Positions 17,873 to 27,097 of a stretch of DNA of 64,000 bases are shown in pieces. Within the stretch, counting starts at the first letter, position 1. Every line of letters starts with the position of its first letter. The DNA comes from Nakazawaea peltata (taxonomy: Eukaryota > Ascomycota > Pichiomycetes > Alaninales > Pachysolenaceae). The stretch spans positions 622,468-686,467 of the forward strand of contig BCGQ01000003.1 in NCBI GenBank assembly GCA_001599355.1, written 5' to 3'. The position numbers and the translations under genes were made by a program. The notes beneath the pieces were generated by a model, which ran no database searches, had not been told where the DNA came from, and worked only from the letters and a program-made list of their open reading frames with translations.

Positions 17873-19280
17873 ATGAATAAGTACCATAGAGAGTTGAATA
17901 TCTTACCACAAGACGGGGTTGGCCCTTTCAGTAAGTTTTTTAGCGCCTTTAGCGCCCTCATCGCCCCTGCGCTACAGCAGCCAAATGGGGTCCCTAGGGT
18001 GAGGATGATTCAATAGGAGATTACTAACAATACTAGAATTGAACCAAACTTTATTTGAGGCTCTTTCTATCATTAAGGATAACAAATACAAGATCAAGGT
18101 GATCGCCAATTTCGATAGCCCCAATAATGATCCTATTGTGGTTATAGTTGAGGATATCTCGTTAAGATTGTTCTTCCATCGTCAACTCCAACTGTTGTTT
18201 TTGATACGAGTCGATAAGTTCACCACTGCTCTTTTCAAATATAAAGGACATTCATTAAATACGGGGCTCAAGAACCCAACGTTTCATGAGATTTATAACA
18301 AGATATTTGGACCCACCTATACAGGAATTATAGACGATGAGGATTATTATAATTTGAGTTATGAAGGGTTGGGGTTGAAGTTTGACATGCTGTGGTATCA
18401 GAATTCTAGTAAGACGTTGGTACAGTTCATCAATGACAATTCACAGAAGATATATTGCAGTTGTTTATTGGTATTCAAGCTGTCATCACTTCAAGAATTT
18501 AATGACAACTTGAAACGTCTCTTATCGGAGAACTCCAATGGACTTATCAAGCCAACTAAGTTGATCAATAAGGTCAAAGTTGATTTACCACGTCAAGTGA
18601 GCTTTTTCTCCAGCACTTCAGACAATTTTACCGTCGAGATAGGTGTTACTCCAATCAACAAAGTGGTGAAACTTCTCGGAGTTCCCGATAGTTCATTTGT
18701 ACGTGGGAACAACAAGTTTTACAACTATTTCAAATATGGTGTGGACTTCAGTTTCGATCTTTCACGTAAAAACTCTATCATTAATAAAGCAATTCTCCAC
18801 AGCAATTTGTTGAACTCTTTTGAGTTCAGTAAATACGAATCGGTGGCATGGGAAATTGGGGTCGGCAATTTCACGATCTCCAATGAAACACTACTCAGCA
18901 AGTTGAAATCAACAATGCCATCTTTGAGCGATCCCATCTTTTTAAATAGAGGCGATTATGATATGTCCAATACTTTGAGCAACGATTTCGAAGTGTTGTG
19001 TGATATACAAGACGATGAAACTAATACACTGGGGGGCTATGATGATGATGCAATTACAGTTATACAGTCAAACGGGGACGAGGCCGACAACAGTGGTAAA
19101 TTATTGAATATCTTGAACAACAGAGAGTCGTCAGAGACACTCTCCGATCAAAGCTTGTCCCCATGCAAAATAAAGGATAGGTCAAAGGACTGGGGTTTGA
19201 CACATTTGTATCGATATGAAAACTTGATCTTCGAGATCATGTTAGATAGTTCGGAAATATCTATGGTATCTATATGCTAG
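17873..19280 (+). CDS. PHAF1/UPF0183-family protein, spliced
   Basis: Exon 1 is 17873-17930 and exon 2 is 18037-19280. The 106-base intron has GTAAGT, TACTAAC at 18022-18028 and CTAG, and splits a Lys codon. The predicted protein is 433 residues. The N-terminus created by splicing (LNILPQDGVGPFKLNQTLFE) matches the start of UPF0183 proteins. Other family signatures are FHEIYNKIFGPTYTGII (about residues 105-121) and LSYEGLGLKFDM, plus a C-terminal segment typical of the family. In animals the member PHAF1 (C16orf70) pairs with BCAS3 at the autophagosome precursor membrane; the role in yeasts is not known to me. S. cerevisiae appears to lack this family. Confidence 0.85.
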
Positions 19281-19285
19281 TGGAA

Positions 19286-19867
19286 TCATAAAGCTGGCTT
19301 TTTACGATTCTTCTTCTTCTCACTTCTATGAATTTTCTGCTTCTTCTTTAACTCGGAGTCTCTCTTATGTAGCAGCAGCCATTTTTGTTTGGTTGATTCG
19401 TCTGTCTTCTTTGGAAATCGAAGTCTTTTCAAGTCTTGGATAAATTTCTCATAACAGTCTTGTAAATTGTGAGATTGGGATCTACTCAGATCACTTGAAA
19501 TGACAAGTCCCCCTTGAGAAGGTCGCTTATAAATAGAGTCCAGTTCAACGTATTTCTTATGTACATTAGGTGGGAGATATCGCAGTAAATCAACCTCCAA
19601 TGATTGTTGAGACATGGAAATAATCAGCTTGGATTCAGTCTTATTAACATGTTGTCCACCAGGACCTGAAGAGCGAGCAAATCTCTTCTCAAATAACTGA
19701 TCTAATGGAAGTGTTTGCAGTCTCAAATTAGCAAGGAACTCCACACTTTTAGGGTCTTCATAGTCATTGTATAGTTGAGTAGATGGTTTTGAGGAGCAGA
19801 AACGGATAAATGTGCTGCGCAAAGTAGTCAGCAGGACTCCCTGACGCCAAATAACCTTCAATGACAT
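19286..19867 (-). CDS. Mitochondrial GGQ-motif peptidyl-tRNA hydrolase (ICT1/Pth4-like)
   Basis: A 193-residue class I release-factor-like protein without codon-recognition domains. The catalytic GGQ sits in ARSSGPGGQHVNKTESKL at about residue 70. A basic C-terminal tail (KKKQKIHRSEKKKNRKK) is the ribosome-binding tail seen in ICT1/ArfB-type rescue factors. The N-terminus (about 25 residues, Arg-rich, no acids) looks like a mitochondrial presequence. By homology it hydrolyses peptidyl-tRNA on stalled mitochondrial ribosomes; the S. cerevisiae counterpart is YOL114C (PTH4). I start at the ATG at 19867; the frame is open one codon further to a GTG. It ends 5 bases from the convergent PHAF1-like gene. 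Confidence 0.88.
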   Translation of the reverse strand: MSLKVIWRQGVLLTTLRSTFIRFCSSKPSTQLYNDYEDPKSVEFLANLRLQTLPLDQLFEKRFARSSGPGGQHVNKTESKLIISMSQQSLEVDLLRYLPPNVHKKYVELDSIYKRPSQGGLVISSDLSRSQSHNLQDCYEKFIQDLKRLRFPKKTDESTKQKWLLLHKRDSELKKKQKIHRSEKKKNRKKPAL

Positions 19868-20223
19868 CACAATTTGCCCTTTGGAAGTGCCCTTTGGAAG
19901 TGCCCCTCGTCAGTGCCCCTTAGTTTTCCTTAGTTTTCCTTAGTGCCCCTCTGTGCCTGAGAAAACCCTAAGCTTAACCTCCCACAATCTCAACCGTCCT
20001 GCGCACTCTCCTGTCATACTTTGCTGCCCTCACTTTGCCCACACTTCCCGCAGTCTTTGCTGCCCTATTGCAGATCCTCCTACCCCCAATAGACTATTTT
20101 TGCTGTTTCGCTAAGTGGAGGAAGCGGAACGTTTTAGCAATAGCAAATATAAGTGAGAAAAGAGGCTATTTAACAACGAAGGATATAAATTGTCTCAATT
20201 CCCTCAGAAAACTCAATTGCAAA
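19868..20223. other. Divergent promoter region, PTH4-like / peroxiredoxin
   Basis: No gene. Direct repeats occur at 19877-19903 (CCCTTTGGAAGTG twice) and at 19921-19940 (TTAGTTTTCC twice). The peroxiredoxin frame stays open back to 20035, but without an ATG before 20224. Confidence 0.55.
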
Positions 20224-20775
20224 ATGTTTACCACCAGATCTTTATTAAGAAACTCTGTCAGAGGATTTAAGACTTATAATACTCCACTAATGGTTCAAGT
20301 AGGCGATAAGATTCCATCCACAGCTTTGAAGGCTTCCGCTCCAGATGACAAGATTGACTTGTCGTCAAAGGTTGCTTCTGGAAAGAATGTCATTATTGGT
20401 GTTCCGCTGGCTTTCAGTGGCCCATGTTCTCAAAGACACATTCCTGGTTATGTCAATGACTGGAGTTCTTTCAAGAGTAAGGGTTACGACAAATTGTACG
20501 TTGTCACTGTTAATGACCCATTCGTTGTTGGTGAATGGAGTAAGGTTTTGTTAGGTGCCGATGGTAACCCAGATGTCGAAATTTTGGGTGATCCAAAGGG
20601 TGACTTTGTTAAGGCTTTAGATTTGGCTTTCGACGGTACTGAAATTTTCGGTAACTGGAGAAGTAAGAGATATGCCTTATTAGTCGAGGACGGTGCTGTT
20701 ACTAAGGCCTTTGTCGAACCAGACAACCTCAGTATCAATGTTTCTGAGGCCGACAAGGTTGTCAAGGAAATTTAA
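20224..20775 (+). CDS. AHP1/PRX5-type peroxiredoxin, probably mitochondrial
   Basis: A thiol peroxidase of the Prx5/Ahp1 class that reduces alkyl hydroperoxides. The 183-residue protein has the peroxidatic Cys at about residue 68, in the stretch read VP-CTG-AFSGPCSQRHIPGYV. S. cerevisiae Ahp1 reads PAAFSPTC at this point as I remember it, so the CTG at 20407-20409 matches an Ala. The threonine before the Cys is replaced by Ser, and the usual PTC is GPC. The supporting Arg is in WRSKRYALLVEDG. The first 20 residues (MFTTRSLLRNSVRGFKTYNT) look like a mitochondrial presequence. The ATG at 20224 is the first Met of the frame. It is convergent with REX2, 47 bases away. Confidence 0.88.
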   Translation: MFTTRSLLRNSVRGFKTYNTPLMVQVGDKIPSTALKASAPDDKIDLSSKVASGKNVIIGVPLAFSGPCSQRHIPGYVNDWSSFKSKGYDKLYVVTVNDPFVVGEWSKVLLGADGNPDVEILGDPKGDFVKALDLAFDGTEIFGNWRSKRYALLVEDGAVTKAFVEPDNLSINVSEADKVVKEI

Positions 20776-20822
20776 AAAGCGAAATGCAATACATTATTTG
20801 AATTTTATTTACTTTGTAGTAA

Positions 20823-21614
20823 TTATTTGGATTCTTCTTCAGATGTTGGTCCAATTAAGTAATTATCACGATACCACTTCAATTGATCAATGCTTTCTAA
20901 AATATCACTCTTGGCAGTATGAGCTCCCTTCTTTGGAGGACAACCTTCTAATAATTTTGGATTATGTCTTCTTCCAACTTCCATAATAGTACTAACATCA
21001 ATTATTCTGTAGAATAAATAATCAATTACCTTTGGCATTTCACGACACATGAAAATTCTGTCCATATGAACAGAATTACCGGCCAAAATACCTTTATTAC
21101 GGCTGATATATTTGCCAATATACTCTAATAATTCATTTTCTACAGTCTGTAATGTCTTTGAAGATTCCAATACTTTCTTAGTAAGACCACTTTGACCATG
21201 GTGCTCAATACACCATTCTCCCATAGCGTTGAGAACCGATTCATCGTAATGAATGACTGACTCGTATCCTTCTTCGTCAATGATATTCAAATCTTTGTCA
21301 GTGATGATACAACAGATCTCAATAATATGGTCATTGACTGTGTCAAGACCAGTCATTTCACAGTCTATCCATACAATTGGTTGTAAATGATCAATATTAG
21401 TGACAGGAGGAGTTGGTTTTGTAGGAATTGAAGCTGGAATACGCAGCTTCTTAACCAGTTTCTCATCGTGGTTAGTCACTACCAGAGAATCTGTCATAGT
21501 GTACTGTCTTGTAGAAAGAAGGAGTGATGAGCGTGTGAAAAACGATGGAGTCAAGATTCTTCGGCTATAACGCAAGGGCAAATTGAAATTCACCGCACTA
21601 CCTCTAAACAACAT
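20823..21614 (-). CDS. REX2: REX2, mitochondrial 3'-5' oligoribonuclease
   Basis: Degrades short RNA oligonucleotides; in S. cerevisiae Rex2 acts in mitochondria and in RNA 3' processing. The DEDDh motifs are visible: DCEMTGLD (about residue 80), NSVHMDR (about 175) and AHTAKSD (about 230). The 263-residue protein starts at the ATG at 21614 and carries an Arg/Ser-rich presequence of about 38 residues. A second in-frame ATG (MTDSLVV, about residue 40) directly after it would give a cytosolic or nuclear form. The frame continues upstream only to a TTG codon. It is divergent from RQC2 across about 250 bases. Confidence 0.92.
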   Translation of the reverse strand: MLFRGSAVNFNLPLRYSRRILTPSFFTRSSLLLSTRQYTMTDSLVVTNHDEKLVKKLRIPASIPTKPTPPVTNIDHLQPIVWIDCEMTGLDTVNDHIIEICCIITDKDLNIIDEEGYESVIHYDESVLNAMGEWCIEHHGQSGLTKKVLESSKTLQTVENELLEYIGKYISRNKGILAGNSVHMDRIFMCREMPKVIDYLFYRIIDVSTIMEVGRRHNPKLLEGCPPKKGAHTAKSDILESIDQLKWYRDNYLIGPTSEEESK

Positions 21615-21865
21615 AAACTGCTCTAGAGTGAAACCACTGACAATTCCTCGGTTATTCTGCTCCAATTTGTAGGACCCTCACAGAGCTCGCGCGTACCTCT
21701 TTTCTGATCCTTCTGATTCTTTGCTCAAAACTTGTAATCCGCGCAACGATCTCATCGGGCGCCTTAACTAGGAGCCCTCGGCTCTCTTTGTAATCGCAGT
21801 AGCCGAGCCTGAATATTTTTCACTCGTTCGAGGAAGGTCTTGTGGCGTTAAGGTGTAAAGGCGAA

Positions 21866-24800
21866 ATGAAGGTGAGTAGTGACGTGGTGGGGGAGCACTG
21901 GAGATGCAGTGGGGGAGCACTTACACTGGAGACACAGTGGGGAAGTACGGTGGAGGAGCTCCTATCATCGTACCTGATATGAACTATTACTAACTCTCTT
22001 TAGCAAAGAATTACAGCTCTAGATATCAAGCTCTTGACTTCAGAGTTAGCTCTGGACCTCAAAGGGTACCGTTTACAGAACATTTACAGTTTACTCAACA
22101 ATAGTAAGAGTTTTCTCTTGAAGTTCGCTGTTCCTGACTCGAAGAAGAATGTCGTTGTCGATTGTGGGTCTAAATTCTACCTCTCAGAGTTCCAAAGACC
22201 CACAACTCCTGAACCTACCAACTTTGTCGTCAAGTTAAGAAAGCATTTGAAGAGTAAGAGATTGACCAATTTGGTACAAATAGGAAATGACAGAATCGTC
22301 GTTATGGAATTCAATGATGGGTTATATTATCTTGTATTAGAGTTCTTCAGTGCTGGTAATATTGTTCTTTTGGACCAAGAACTCCGTATTATGTCTTTAC
22401 AAAGATTAGTTCTGGAGAAGGAGAACAATGATAGATATGCTGTTGGTGAGACATATAATCAATTTGATAGAGGTTTATTTGAGAACCAACAACAAGAGCC
22501 TTCTATGATTACTTTCTCCCATGATCAAGTCAAGCAATGGGCATCGGAATCTGGCAAACTGAATAATAAAGTATTATCCATTCATAAATTACTTTTCGTC
22601 AAGGCATCTTTCTTATCTTCTGATTTGATCAACATATGTTTACTGGACAGTGGGTTGAATCCTTCTGAGAGTTGTCTTTCGGTTGTAGAGGATAGTGAAA
22701 AGTTGGATCTGACTGTCAAATCGTTGCAAAATGCCCATTCTCAATTACAAAAGGTCTTAGAAATCGTTCCTCATTCTGGATTCATTATCAGTAAAAAGAA
22801 TCCGCTATATGATGCCTCAAAGGAAGGAAGCTTAGAGTTCATTATGGACGAGTTCCACCCTTACTTACCGACCAACAAGAAATTTGATCATCATGAACAA
22901 CTCTCCGGGTACAATAAAACTTTGGATAAATTTTTCACCACTATTGAATTGAACAAAAATGCATTGAAGGAACAACAAGTACAACTGAATGCTGAAAAGA
23001 GATTACAATTGGTTAAAGATGAGAATGCCCTGAAGATTGACCAGTTGGACCAGATCCAGCAAATGAATGTCAAGAGGGCAGAATTGATCATGATATATAG
23101 TGATGTAGTAGAGCAATGTAAACTGGCCGTCCAAGCATTAATTGATCAGCAATTGGATTGGAAAAATATTGAGAAGTTGATCGAGTTACAGAAGAAACGT
23201 GGTTCAGAAATTGCTCAGTATATCAACATCCCATTGAATTTGAAGGAAAATAAGATTGGGTTGAGATTACCTGATATTGACTTTGATGAGGAATCTGATT
23301 CAGAATCAGACTCCGACTCCGACTCCGACTCCGACTCTGATTCCGATTCCGAATCCGATTCCGACAAAAGTTCAAAATCTCAACAAAACTCAACTAAATC
23401 CAAGCAATTTGTAAATGTCCAAATCGACTTATCTTTATCGGCATTTGCTAACTCCACTCTCTACTTTGATGCCAAGAAGGAAGCCCTGCTGAAAAAATCC
23501 AAGACCGAACTGAATGCAGCTCTTGCTATCAAGAACACCGAGCAGAAGATCTCAAAAGATTTGAAAAAGATCGAAAAAGAGACCAAACAGCAACTGACTT
23601 TGAAACTGTTACGTGAGAAGAATTGGTTCGAGAAATTCTTCTGGTTCATTAGCAGCGATGGATACTTGTGTTTTGCTGGTCGTGATGATGCTCAAGTTGA
23701 TTTAATTATCTACAAGTACTTTAATAACGATAATGACTACTTGGTCTCGAACGATTTAGAGAATGCATTGAAGGTTGTAATTAAAAACCCCTTCAAAAAT
23801 AAGGAAATCCCACCTACTACGTTGATCCAAGCTGGATTCTATTCGCTTTCCACCACGAAGGCTTGGGAAAACAAGATTGTAACATCTCCATGGTTTGTTA
23901 AAGGTAAGGATGTGTCTAAAAGAGATTTTGACTCGTCATTGTTGGATTCCGGAATGTTGAATATCACTAAAGAGAAGACATATTTACCTCCTGCCCTATT
24001 GGCTTTTGGGATTGGATTCTATTGGATCGGAGATGAAGAGACTGGTGAGAAATATGTAAATAATCGAAAGGCCAGAGATTTGGAGTTGGGTTTCAAATTA
24101 GTCGATGATTCGGAAGTTATCCTGAAGAAGACTCTGGATATCAAAGTATCTTTACTGAAATTAGAGGAAGATTATCTGAAACTGATTGCCAAACTGGAGT
24201 CTCAAGCTGATCTGAAGAACGAACAATTGACAAAGGATATCGACAATGTTTCAATTGGTGATAATAATGGTAAACAGGATGAAGATTCTGATGCTCCTGC
24301 TGTACAAACCCCTTACGGACAAACACAGGTCAGAGTTCGTGGTAAGAAAGCCAAATTAAAGAAGATCAAACAAAAATACGCCGATCAAGATGAGGAAGAT
24401 CGTAGATTGAGAATGCAGTTGTTGGGTAATCTGAAGTCTAATGGAAAGCAACAACAGCAGAAATCTCCTGATTCTGACACGAGATCAGAATTGCAAAAAA
24501 GTAAGGATTCCAAACTCCGTCGTAAACAGCTGATTATCAATCAATTGAAGAAGGTATTAGCCGAATTGGAAGATGGAGAATCTAAGGGAGAAGCAGATGA
24601 AGAAGAAGACAAGATTTCAACTACAGCTGCACCACATTTAATTTCCTACAGAGATGCTTTAGATAAACTCATCAGAGCTCCAGTTAAAACCGATGTAATT
24701 AAAGATGTCGTCCCTGTCTTTGCTCCTTGGTCGTCCCTCCAGAAATGCCCTTACCGCATCAAGATCCAACAAGGTAATTTGAAGAAAGGGAAAATAATCT

Positions 24801-24997
24801 CCGATCTTTTCGAGTACTATAAAAAGGACAGTCTGAAGAAGACCAAAGAAGGTACCGAAGATTGGTTCGACAGAGATAATCTTATCGGGAATATTAATCA
24901 GCAAGATCTCTTATTGACAATTAGCGTGAACAAGATGAAGCTCGTCACCGGCTCAGACTCCGGATCAGCTTCCCGATCCAAAAAGGGCCGTAAATAA
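21866..24997 (+). CDS. RQC2: RQC2 (TAE2/NEMF), ribosome quality-control factor, spliced
   Basis: Rqc2 binds stalled 60S ribosomes with Ltn1 and recruits Ala- and Thr-tRNA to add C-terminal CAT tails. Exon 1 is only six bases (21866-21871, Met-Lys). The 132-base intron starts GTGAGT, has TACTAAC at 21988-21994 and ends TAG at 22003. Exon 2 runs 22004-24997. The joined start MKQRITALDIKLL fits S. cerevisiae Rqc2 (MKQRISALD). The 999-residue protein shows NFACT-N with the conserved Asp-Arg (GNDRIVV), a coiled-coil middle, an acidic Asp-Ser repeat, NFACT-R (FEKFFWFISSDGYLCFAGRD) and NFACT-C near the end. The CTG at 23123-23125 falls at a position that is Ala in S. cerevisiae. Confidence 0.93.
23296..23368. 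repeat. Simple repeat encoding an acidic Asp-Ser tract in RQC2
   Basis: Hexamer-like GACTCC/GATTCC runs encode alternating Asp-Ser and Glu-Ser for about 25 codons. This kind of tract varies in length between strains and is typically phosphorylated by CK2 in yeasts; the phosphorylation is inference. Confidence 0.85.
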
Positions 24998-25199
24998 CCT
25001 ATTTCCTAATACAGATATTTATATCCGACCTGCACCCGTTTTTTCTCCTCGATTACTAAGCTTTTTCTGAGTAAGAATTACATAATTCGTAAACACTGAG
25101 CACATGGCTAGTCAAGTTCTAAGATCTCCGATGACTTGAAGAGTATATAAAAGGATGCATACGCCATAAGTATGATGTGTTGATTGCCGTGCTAAGTTG

Positions 25200-26237
25200 A
25201 TGAATTTGGTTATTCTATTTGCTAGTTTAACCTGTGTCTTGTTATCGTTAATGTACAGAAGACTTTCTGCCATTGTACCTCCTAAGCTGCTTCAAAATCA
25301 CACTACAAATATGTCAACCACTGCTAGTTCATCCAAGCTCCCTGTTTATTTTGTTAGTCATGGTGGGCCAACTTTCATGTATGAGAATGACCCAACTGGA
25401 GACAAAGGGGCATTCCAAACATTGAAGAAATTGGGTGCCCATATCACAGGCACTTTGAAGCCTGATTATATCTTAGTTGTTAGTGCCCACTGGGAGTCCG
25501 AAAGACAAAATGCAATTGAGATCGGGTATCCTTCGGAGTCTTTGACTGGCAAACCAGCTAGCAGACTTCTTGACAAGGAGGAGAACGAGTTGATCTACGA
25601 TTTCTACAATTTCCCAGCTCATATGTACAAAGAACAATTCCATTCCAAAGGTTCTAAATCAATTGCTCAAGAGGTCTCTAAAGTATTGGCCAAATCGGGT
25701 ATTCAATCCAAATTGACTGCAAGAGGTATCGATCATGGTGTTTGGGTTCCATTCAAGGTTTTATTTACCGACTCGAAATCTCAGGATTCCAATAAATTCG
25801 ATCTCGATTGTCCAGTGGTTCAAATTTCATTACCATCTTCGAACTCTCATGAACAGTCATTAGAATTAGGTAAACTGCTTGCCGAATTCAGAGAAAAGAA
25901 CGCTTTAATCGTCTGTTCAGGAATGGCTGTTCACAATTTGAGAGAGTTCTTCAATTATATGAATAATCCTTCTCTGGATATGTCCTTCAGTAACAAATTC
26001 ATGAGCTATTTGGAAGGAGAGATCTTGCCAAAGACTGGAACTGAAAGATTGGAAAAATTCAATTCCTTGTTATCCCCACAAATGAGACTGACTTATATGA
26101 AGGCTCATCCAACCAATGAACATTTCTTACCTGTTGTTGTCGCCTCTGGTGCCGCTTTCAACGAACCTGCCAAAATCATGTACAATTCTGTCTCTTCAAC
26201 GTCCCTTGGTTGGGGTATTTACGAATTCAGTGGATGA
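25200..26237 (+). CDS. LigB-family extradiol dioxygenase (4,5-DOPA dioxygenase-like) with N-terminal membrane segment
   Basis: A class III extradiol ring-cleavage dioxygenase-like protein of 345 residues. The expected metal-binding and catalytic histidines are visible in VSHGGPTFM (about residue 54), SAHWES (about 98), DHGVWVPF (about 180) and HPTNEHFLPVVVASGAA near the C-terminus. By family it would open catecholic substrates such as DOPA; the physiological substrate in yeasts is unknown. The first 25 residues form a hydrophobic segment followed by Arg-Arg, suggesting a membrane anchor or signal sequence. A second start, MSTTASSSK at about residue 38, would give a soluble form like most family members. 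A TATATAAAA box lies at about 25144, and two very short upstream ORFs (25155-25169, 25172-25183) lie in between. Confidence 0.82.
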   Translation: MNLVILFASLTCVLLSLMYRRLSAIVPPKLLQNHTTNMSTTASSSKLPVYFVSHGGPTFMYENDPTGDKGAFQTLKKLGAHITGTLKPDYILVVSAHWESERQNAIEIGYPSESLTGKPASRLLDKEENELIYDFYNFPAHMYKEQFHSKGSKSIAQEVSKVLAKSGIQSKLTARGIDHGVWVPFKVLFTDSKSQDSNKFDLDCPVVQISLPSSNSHEQSLELGKLLAEFREKNALIVCSGMAVHNLREFFNYMNNPSLDMSFSNKFMSYLEGEILPKTGTERLEKFNSLLSPQMRLTYMKAHPTNEHFLPVVVASGAAFNEPAKIMYNSVSSTSLGWGIYEFSG

Positions 26238-26265
26238 TCTATAGAACAAATTTATTTCCAGTTAT

Positions 26266-26874
26266 TCAATTTTCTTGATCCTGTAATACTATAGTATAAT
26301 GCACGACACCTTCGCCTTTATATTCTGCCGAAACTGTATTCTTTAAAGAACATTGAGTCAAGATCCCAGAGATCACTCCACAATCAAATGCTAAATACAA
26401 ATTGGTAACGTCATTTTTCGAGACAGCTGCGGTATGAGGCTGAAGTTTTGACAGGAATTTGTGCTTCGAATCCACTAATATATATGTTCCTCTATGATTT
26501 GTTCTCAAATTGTCGATTTGTTTACTGTATAAAGACTTCCAAATATCCCTCGCTATCAATTTCATGATATTCAAGAGGTTTTTAAGGTCTTGTTTCTCAT
26601 CTTTCTCGAACAATAATACTTCCAAAAGAGTTCTGCCAGCAATTCTACCTAAATTGTCCAATCTTTCAATGTTATTCTCGCTTTTCACCAACTCATTGTC
26701 CTTCAATTGCTCGATCCCGCCAAAATGATAATCTCCTTCTTCTTGCTTCATATTGTAGTCTAATTCAGAGGTCATACGGAGTGAAAGGGGGACCATTTCC
26801 ATCAATAAATATTGGAAACATGATGAATTCACGAGATTTGGTTCATTGGTCGGCTCTTTTATAGGTGTCGTCAT
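26266..26874 (-). CDS. TRS33: TRS33, TRAPP complex subunit (TRAPPC6 family)
   Basis: A core subunit of the TRAPP tethering and Rab-exchange complexes in Golgi traffic. The 202-residue product matches S. cerevisiae Trs33 at FQYLLMEMVPLSL near the N-terminus. It also matches across IMKLIARDIWKSLYSKQIDN followed by LRTNHRGTYILVD at about residues 105-140, the strongest family signature. It is shorter than S. cerevisiae Trs33 (268) because several insertions are missing, nearer to animal TRAPPC6. The start ATG is unambiguous. It is convergent with the dioxygenase gene, 28 bases away. Confidence 0.9.
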   Translation of the reverse strand: MTTPIKEPTNEPNLVNSSCFQYLLMEMVPLSLRMTSELDYNMKQEEGDYHFGGIEQLKDNELVKSENNIERLDNLGRIAGRTLLEVLLFEKDEKQDLKNLLNIMKLIARDIWKSLYSKQIDNLRTNHRGTYILVDSKHKFLSKLQPHTAAVSKNDVTNLYLAFDCGVISGILTQCSLKNTVSAEYKGEGVVHYTIVLQDQEN

Positions 26875-27097
26875 AATGAATTTAGGTGTATGGGCTCTAT
26901 CAATCTCTCTTAGTTAGTTGAAGAGAGGTTTCAATTTATGTTTTGATGTGAATGATTACCAAATAAGGGAAAATAATAATTTCCAGAATAGGAAATGAAT
27001 AGGAAATAAATATTCAGGTCGATGTCTACATTTAACTGCCATAATAGGAAATATCATAGAATACCATAATAGGAATATACATACACTTAGATTTGAT

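Noticed and set aside
17647-17961. Minus-strand frame of 104 codons with a hydrophobic segment
   Set aside because: It overlaps exon 1 and the 5' splice site of the PHAF1-like gene, which is supported by family conservation. No family match.
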